From Phytoseiulus persimilis (lineage: Eukaryota > Arthropoda > Arachnida > Mesostigmata > Phytoseiidae), in assembly GCA_037576195.1 (NCBI GenBank), contig CM075104.1:8004775-8068774 (forward strand): a stretch of 64,000 bases of DNA, read 5' to 3'. Numbering within the stretch: the stretch's first letter is position 1; the number at the start of each line of letters is the position of its first letter. Of the stretch, positions 57,701 to 64,000 are shown one piece after another. The notes below the pieces were generated by a model. The model had not been told where the DNA came from and made no database searches. It worked only from the letters and a program-made list of their open reading frames with translations. The position numbers and the translations under genes were made by a program.

Positions 57701-58643
57701 AAATCTCCAATGAGAGCTGCGACTCCAATCACGAATACCCGATAAAACACCAATGCTCCACGCAGAACTCCTGCACCAGGACTCAAAAAGTCAGTCGAAC
57801 GGTCGATGCGCTCATGAGGCTTGGCATCCGACTCATTGGTTCTAGCACCGGTTTTTGTTGGTCGTTTCGTCCGTCGCCGGTTCGGCCAGCCGGTCGGTTC
57901 AGCTCGTGGTGGTTTGATAAACATTCGCTCGACCTGATCGTAGAGTGACGACAGACGCCATTCTATTCCCACGAGGAGTAAACATTCCTCTCGCTTGTCA
58001 GCGGATCGGCGCACAGACAGATTCGACAGTCGAACGGGAAAACGGATGAAATACGCCGAGAATCGCTAGCGTTTGGAGAATCGTGCCTGTCATGAAGAAC
58101 GAGAGCCATAGTCTCATCACTCAGCACGCACGATGTGTGTAAAACACCACGCACATCCATCGCTGACACGTGATACTAGAACTTGCAACTCACCCATCCA
58201 TTGTTCTCGCGAATCCATGGCATGAGCGTTCTCGCAGTGAACGCTGCCGTCCAGTTGTAGACCGTGTTGATAGGATCTTGGGCCGGTAACCTCACGGCGG
58301 TCTCGACGGCATACGTGAACGCCACGACAATCCGCTCCCAGCTGACGCCGCGCTCACTCATGAGTTCATTCATCGATGTGTGGAAGCCGTTCTCCAAGGT
58401 TCGCAGCGTGAGATTCTCGGTCAAAAGACAGCGCTCAGCCAGCTCCTCGAGCGCTTCGTGACAGCCGGCGTGGAAATGATCCGAAAGGTTCCTCAGGGTT
58501 TGACAGATTTCGGCATTGTCCGGCGAAACTTCTGGCTCTACGGGTGATATCCATTCGGCACCACGTAAACTAAGACGGTAACGGAAGAAGTCTCCAAGAA
58601 TTTCGTGAATTTGTCGCTGTTCGACCGTTGAAAGGTACTCCAT
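54637..58643 (-). CDS. Bcl-2 family apoptosis regulator, two exons, BH4 to membrane anchor
   Basis: The 191-residue protein is encoded by exon A (58643-58194, 150 codons) and exon B (54762-54637, 41 codons plus stop), separated by a 3.4-kb intron. Residues about 10-29 (IHEILGDFFRYRLSLRGAEW) match the BH4 helix of Bcl-xL (VDFLSYKLSQKGYSW). ICQTLRNLSDHF is BH3-like. ELMSERGVSWERIVVAFTYA is BH1, and WIRENNGW followed by AG is BH2. The end NYYRNIFGVAGIALGAIALG is a hydrophobic tail anchor for the outer mitochondrial or ER membrane. A BH4 plus BH1-2 layout suggests a pro-survival type, but BH1 lacks the usual NWGR glycine. Which arthropod paralogue (Buffy or Debcl type) it is cannot be settled by eye. 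Confidence 0.87.
54763..58193 (-). other. Intron of the Bcl-2 family gene
   Basis: A 3.4-kb intron with AT-rich and G/A-rich tracts (for example GGGAGGGAGGAAGGAAGG near 56018-56035). No further BH-like exon was seen in either orientation. Confidence 0.6.
58194..58643 (-). CDS. Bcl-2 family gene exon A: BH4, BH3, BH1, BH2
   Basis: The exon opens at 58671 after a strong acceptor (a T-rich tract ending TTCATTCAG), with 28 nt before ATG GAG TAC. The ATG at 58643 is taken as start because it begins directly ahead of the BH4 helix. The frame stays open upstream only across the intron. It ends NNGW before GTGAGT, in phase 0, splitting the BH2 motif as in many Bcl-2 family genes. Confidence 0.87.
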
Positions 58644-58671
58644 GCTTCCGCGCTGTGTTGCGTTAGCTCTT

Positions 58672-61600
58672 CTGAATGAAATAACGAAAAAAAGCATTGC
58701 CCACGGGAACGACACAACGAATGGAAACGTCCTTCAAAAATCCGCGCTCGCTCGCGATCAGACAGCACAAAACCTTCAAGTCGCAGCGCGTCAGAACTGT
58801 GCGGCGTTCGTGTTCCTTCCGAAGCCAAACAAACACGCCGTCGCTCGTTTCGGGTGGCGATCGCAGTCCTGGAGCAAGGCTGATGAACGCATTCATTTCG
58901 GGGGAGAGAGTGCGCGCCAAGTACAAATTTTTACGGCTCCATGATACAGGCCGTCCAGGCACCGAGTGCATTGTACGCAGCGTACTCTCCGATGCGATGA
59001 CGTGATTTCTCGTTCCTCGTTCGTTATGAGATCATATCCCACGATACGAAGCTCCCAGAAGAGCAGGGATACCGAGATTACCTATTTTAGAAGGAAAGAG
59101 CTAGATAGGCTACCGGTTCGTTCACGTGCGCCCTGAAACACTCCCTCCGGCTGTATACACACTTTTCTCGTAGAGCCCCCGGAACGACATCACTTTCATC
59201 GCACGGAGTAGCCCCCGCTCGCGAGCTCAATATTTTAGGCAGTCTCAACGTTCCAGATCTTCGCAATACCCGAGTACGCGGATGTTTGGAGGGAAAATTC
59301 GCTCGCTGAGCACCGGAGTATTCGACAAACTGCACTCGTCGCTTCATCAGCTACTTGGTCCGGTAGACGGGATTCACGGAGCAGGCCATACGGTGAGGGT
59401 GAGCTCACACATTGTGCGGTGGTCGAATCATGAGGGACAGTTATTTTTCAACCTGTATCAATTTAGGGTCGGTACTCGGTACCCGAAGAACAAGTTGAGC
59501 GAGATGTGTCGGAAGTTTGGAACGAGAGAGACGTTACTCCCAAACATTTTTATTGCCAATCTACGCTGTTCAAACTCAGAAGGACCTCGACTTGGGATGG
59601 ACTGTCCGACTTCCTACGCGGTGGAGCGGCCCGATTGGCTTGAACGCTGCAGGACAGCCGGGGGTGGGAGGAGGCTAGTCGCTCGTAGAAGCTGATACGT
59701 TAACGGTTCAGTCGGTCGCTTCTTCGAGGTCGTCTACGGGAACTGATCGTCCTGAGAAGCAGTGTTACATATCGGCAGATTCAGCTCGACGTCAGGTAAG
59801 AATTTCTGCTGGCTGTCAAGTCTGAATTTTCTGACCCTTCCTACTCTTGGTCATAACTTATGACTCATAACTGGGCCTTGCAAATAACTGCAGTTTCTGG
59901 AATATGCAGTTTTCGGTTGACGGCAACTGAATCTATCCAGTGCCCTGATATAATTGAACTCCGTTATTTTGTCGTTCGAAATCTTCCTAAGGTCGATGTT
60001 CCATGCCACAGCTCTGTCAGTTTTCCGGTACAAGGAGTAACTGCATGAATGCTTGGTAGCAGTTCTCTTTTTCTTGCTCGACGTATAATATCAAACATTG
60101 GAAGCTGAGTGTTCGATTGAGTGAACACATGGGAATCCGACAATAAGAGTGGTACAAAAGTCCCTTTAAGCAGGAGAACCGTCGAGGAGATCATGCTACG
60201 AAGATGTTACCGACATCGGGCTCCAGGCATAAATACGGATGACCCTTTCTGGAAATGAAACCGAATTCGATTTGAGACAGTTTTCCGGCATCTTGGGACT
60301 GCATTCTCGAGTGACGGGTCGGATCTGTTGGTTCTCCGCGAAGTCATCCCCACATGGAAAACACCAGAGAATTTCGCTCCCAACCTTGGCGCCTGTTTCC
60401 AGTCGTTGCCGATCAACCTTGCTGTAACTCCAGGTCCCGAGACTTGGAAATTTCGAATTTTCAGAAAAATTCAACCCACTCAAAGTTGCTATCTGATCCT
60501 GACAGACGGCACTGCTCAGCGAATGAACCTCCCGAAGGAGGGGCGAAGGATTTACCACATTCGCTGAAGGAATGGCCTGTACCGCTCTAGAGCTCGAAAT
60601 TGACGTCGATTGCGTCAAAATCACAGAAATCACTGATCTGCTGACAAAATGTGCTCCTCTATGCAATTCCTCCCGCATCTTCTCAGGGAAGCCGCACTCG
60701 GGAAATCCGATGCCGTAGAGTTCTTAGATTGGTTCAAACTAGCCCAACGTTGGGTTGACGGGTCGACCCAAGCACTTTTCTTCGTCAGGAATTGAGCTCT
60801 CCTATTTCTTTTGTCCTGGACGGAAGAACTGAATCACCAGAATCAGACCGTTTTTCACCGAAACGTGACCAGAAGTAGGAAGGGTAAGAAAATTCCCGAC
60901 TCACGTGGACCACCCTGTTTTTCCATGTACAGATGAACAGCCCGTCCGACCTTCGGAAATCTCAAAACAATCTCGTTCTCCGATCCCTCCTCCGAGACAG
61001 ACGGATCTGACAGGAAAAAATTCCGTGGCCTGAAATCTTTGAATGTAATTCGGTATGCTCCGCATTCTTTGCGAGTACGTTGATAATATCTAGTACGAGG
61101 GGATACACGGAAATATGAGGCTTGATCCTTCTTTCGAATCCAAAGGATTCCACTTCCGAAAAGTTCTGAGAACGTCGCGACAGTTTTACCGAAAAACTGT
61201 CTTTCCTTCCTAGTAGTTCCGGTCTGACACTTATACAGAGGGCGATAGCTATGAACTTAGCCACGAGTATGGTTCCCGCTCTTTCAGCCAACACTCGGTC
61301 GAGGATTGGTGATTTTAGAGCACGTCAACGTCAACTCTTCGCTTTTTTCCGACCCGCAACTTGAACAGGTTCGTCGAAACTCACGTTCGTGGCTCACCTC
61401 TATAACCTTGTGGGATTTACTCATTGTCCATGAAACCTCTCCCCCGGAATTCAACTTCAGAGCCTTTCCCATTTTCCTGGGAGCTGATCCAGGAGAGGCT
61501 GCGTTTCTGACCGATTTTAAATGTTCCATGAGCACAGGACGCCACTGACGCCCGTAATGACATGTTTATCTCAAGTCTTCGATGGGGATATTATGAAGCA

Positions 61601-64000
61601 CCGGGGAACTATCCAAAGTGGATATCTCACAAGTTTCGGAACCATATATCGCGTTGGACCTTATCCTGCCTCCCTCATTGATCATTGCCTCATGAAAATT
61701 CTTTCCTTCCGATCATACTCAGCTCCACTGGGATCATTCTCTGTCCATCGTTCATGTGTACAGTCTGTTTTGTAGAGAACGTACGACGCTCGCCGCTCGA
61801 GATAAATCCGGCAGCCATGTCGTCCTTCATTGAGCGTCTATTGCCGCGTAAAACATTGGCATATTGGCTGGAAGACCTCTGTGCAGCGACGCTGTTGATC
61901 GGCACGCTCAGACCCTAGAAAGCTATTTCAGAGATTTCTGCCGATTTCTCGGCCAATCGCTCTCATCCTTCGTTATTCGTCGAGTAATCGGCTCTCTAGT
62001 AGAGCTGTGCGCCGCGCCGAAGATCCGCCGGCGAGCAGCGCCGCCGAGGTCGGGATGGCCCCGCCAGCCGCCGACCTTGTGATTGAGCCCCACAAATAGG
62101 GGTGGCTCTTGGTCTCGGAGTATCCACGAGTCCGAGTCTGCGGCCCCTAGCTATAAGTCTCGAATCATGGTCTCAGTAACGGAACGCAATTAGAAAAACA
62201 CAAGAACCTTCGATCAGCGAACCAACGATTCGGCTCCGTCTGTGTGCATGTTGCGGTGTCATTGCTGCCAGCACGATACATCTCAAGACTCCTCAACAAT
62301 GCATTTCGAAAAGTCTGAGAGCGCTGGAAAAAATTCCTGGAGCTCGGGGAACGGGTCCCTCATGAAAAAAAATCCGGTTTGACAGCTGCAGACCTGGTAA
62401 CAGAACGGAAGATTTCCTCGCTGGAACTCATTTCCTGGCACGTACCAGCCATTTTCCACGGCGACTTTCGAATAATCAGAAGCGAAAAGTGGAGGGTGAT
62501 GGAACAGGTGGTCGGATACCGGGATAGTAACTCAGGCTGGATACCAGCCCAATTTCTAGACTACAGAGACGTTGGCAACATTTTCGAAAAAATCCGGTTT
62601 CATAGTTGTAGACCAGGTACTTGACGCTCATTGTTGGGAATAATATGAAACTTGTGACCGCCCTATTAAGATGATCCTAATTTTAAATCTGGAATTGATA
62701 TATTGCACGTTGAGAAGAGAAAGAAGTTTAAACCTGACTTTTGTGAATTATCTCGCTTGAGTACAGGCACTTCTCGCGCCGAACAGGCTGAGTTTCATTA
62801 GCCATTGCCAGTGAGCCGGAATCTGCGGCGCGCCGGGCCAGTTTTCTCCGCCGCGGGGCGCCGCGGCGATCGTCGCCGCCGCCTTTTTTTCCGTCCGCCG
62901 CCGCCGCCGTCAAAATCCTCACGGCGCACAGCTCTGCTCTCTACATGCCAAAGAACGTTGGAGTTGGGTATTTTTTCGACTCCGAGGATAATTTCAGCGA
63001 AATTCGCGGGAGGAAGAGAATCCTGCTGAATTCGCGGCCGCGATGAGAGGCTATGTGGAAAGCAGATTGAAGGGTCAAACTACTCCGTGAATAGTATCGA
63101 AGAGTATTTCTGAGTCGTTGCCCACTTGCCATATGCCGATAGGTTGATTGAGAAGTTCGCCTCCCATTCCACACACCTGCGAGGGAACGCGCTGAAAGCT
63201 CTGTCCTTGCAGCCGCATTGCCAGAGCTATTCCGATGACATTCCGGGCGTTCTCTCATTCCAAGGAGCCGATCTTGACGGCAGCACAAGAGCTCTACACC
63301 AAGAGTATAGAAGGTGGAGAGCAAAGTGAGCCACCGTTCCCGCAGCAGCCATGCCGAGCACAGCCATCGACGCGCTCAACAAATGTGTAGTTTCGAAGGT
63401 ATAACTTCGAAGAACACTTGAACGTCGAGGCTTTGGCTATTACTGCAAAAAGGTTGATTGGTTTGACCTCGATGCGCATGCGCTCGGACATTGCTGTCAC
63501 CGCTCATGAAGTGCCTGGCATGCTTGCATTGAATCTGAGGAGGTTTGATCCGCTATTCTGGAACGTCTTGAAATCTCCTGGGAGTATGGGCAGTTGCCCT
63601 CAGACGAGTGCATGGTAGAACCCTAAGAACTCATCTAACGTTGCCAATATCGAATAAGATGTAAATCATTTGGCTGCGCTTCAGACGCCTTCGAGAAAAA
63701 GAGAAGAAATTTAGCCTCCTCCCTCTCGAGAGAAATCCTGCGTACGCGCCCGCACTCATCTCGTGTAGGCCTGTTGCTTTATGTCCGGTATCTGAGGGGT
63801 TCGTTATCTGGAGGATGAATTGAAATATTTGAAGGTGAAGCACGCCCTCGATTTGACTGATTTCCTCCCTTCAGTAATTATGTGAAGAAAATGATATTGC
63901 TATTCCTTCGATATGACTCGCGAAGTGCTTCGGAAGTCTCTGTGAAGTTCTTATCAGTTCCATTGAGCATGATTTTCAAGCAATCGAGAGAACTGGTCCT
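58672..64000. other. Upstream flank of the Bcl-2 family gene; no gene recognised
   Basis: This stretch presumably includes the promoter and any untranslated first exon of the Bcl-2 family gene. Open frames up to 160 codons (60196-60678 minus; 59282-59695 plus) resemble nothing I know. A short plus-strand stretch near 63240-63330 (KEPILTAAQELYTKSIEGGE) looks protein-like but lacks splice support. A GCC-repeat tract lies at about 62875-62910. Confidence 0.45.

Noticed and set aside
60196-60678. 160-codon minus-strand frame
   Set aside because: No similarity to known proteins, and plus-strand frames over the same bases are also open.
1-64000. CRISPR arrays, bacterial operons, rRNA and tRNA genes
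   Set aside because: No regularly spaced identical repeats and no tRNA box pairs or rRNA-like sequence were seen; the genes are clearly intron-containing metazoan genes.

Overview
The window is eukaryotic genomic DNA. Genes are split by GT-AG introns of about 90 bp to 7 kb, and there are no operons or Shine-Dalgarno sites. The three recognisable genes encode metazoan proteins, and the Discs-large protein resembles insect Dlg most closely (an [17 protein letters not shown] start, EYNRFEAKI before the SH3 domain, [14 protein letters not shown] in the hook). I infer an arthropod, possibly a mite or tick, but the species cannot be fixed from sequence alone. Long G or C homopolymer runs recur throughout.

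Layout. 1-5035: no gene recognised. 5036-14464, minus strand: a multidomain Rho GTPase-activating protein of the ARHGAP12/15/27 family. Eleven phase-consistent exons encode SH3, one WW, a tandem WW pair sharing a tryptophan, PH and RhoGAP domains (1,046 residues). One of its introns is GC-AG. 14465-27175: intergenic space between two divergent genes, holding a pogo-like MITE (about 15.76-15.92 kb) and a decayed Ty3/gypsy-like retroelement (about 16.2-18.5 kb). 27176-51320, plus strand: dlg1 (discs large), reconstructed from its six-residue first coding exon through L27, PDZ1, PDZ2, PDZ3, SH3 and GUK to the stop codon. The core model is 14 exons and 839 residues. Two in-frame cassette exons are likely in the L27-PDZ1 linker. 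A separate first exon at 42370-42461 joins in phase to the PDZ3 exon and predicts a short isoform with only PDZ3-SH3-GUK. 54637-58671, minus strand: a two-exon Bcl-2 family gene with BH4, BH3-like, BH1 and BH2 regions and a C-terminal membrane anchor (191 residues), convergent with dlg1. 58672-64000: no gene recognised.

The three genes do not form a pathway cluster. Dlg is a junction and synapse scaffold, the RhoGAP is a membrane-linked switch for Rho-family GTPases, and the Bcl-2 protein guards mitochondrial integrity. The exon models rest on reading frame, splice consensus, phase agreement across every junction, and recalled family sequences. No alignment or transcript data were available. 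The most interesting item is the internal dlg1 first exon. Next come the candidate linker exons, the GC-AG intron, the altered BH1 motif of the Bcl-2 protein, and an unidentified minus-strand coding-like block inside a dlg1 intron.
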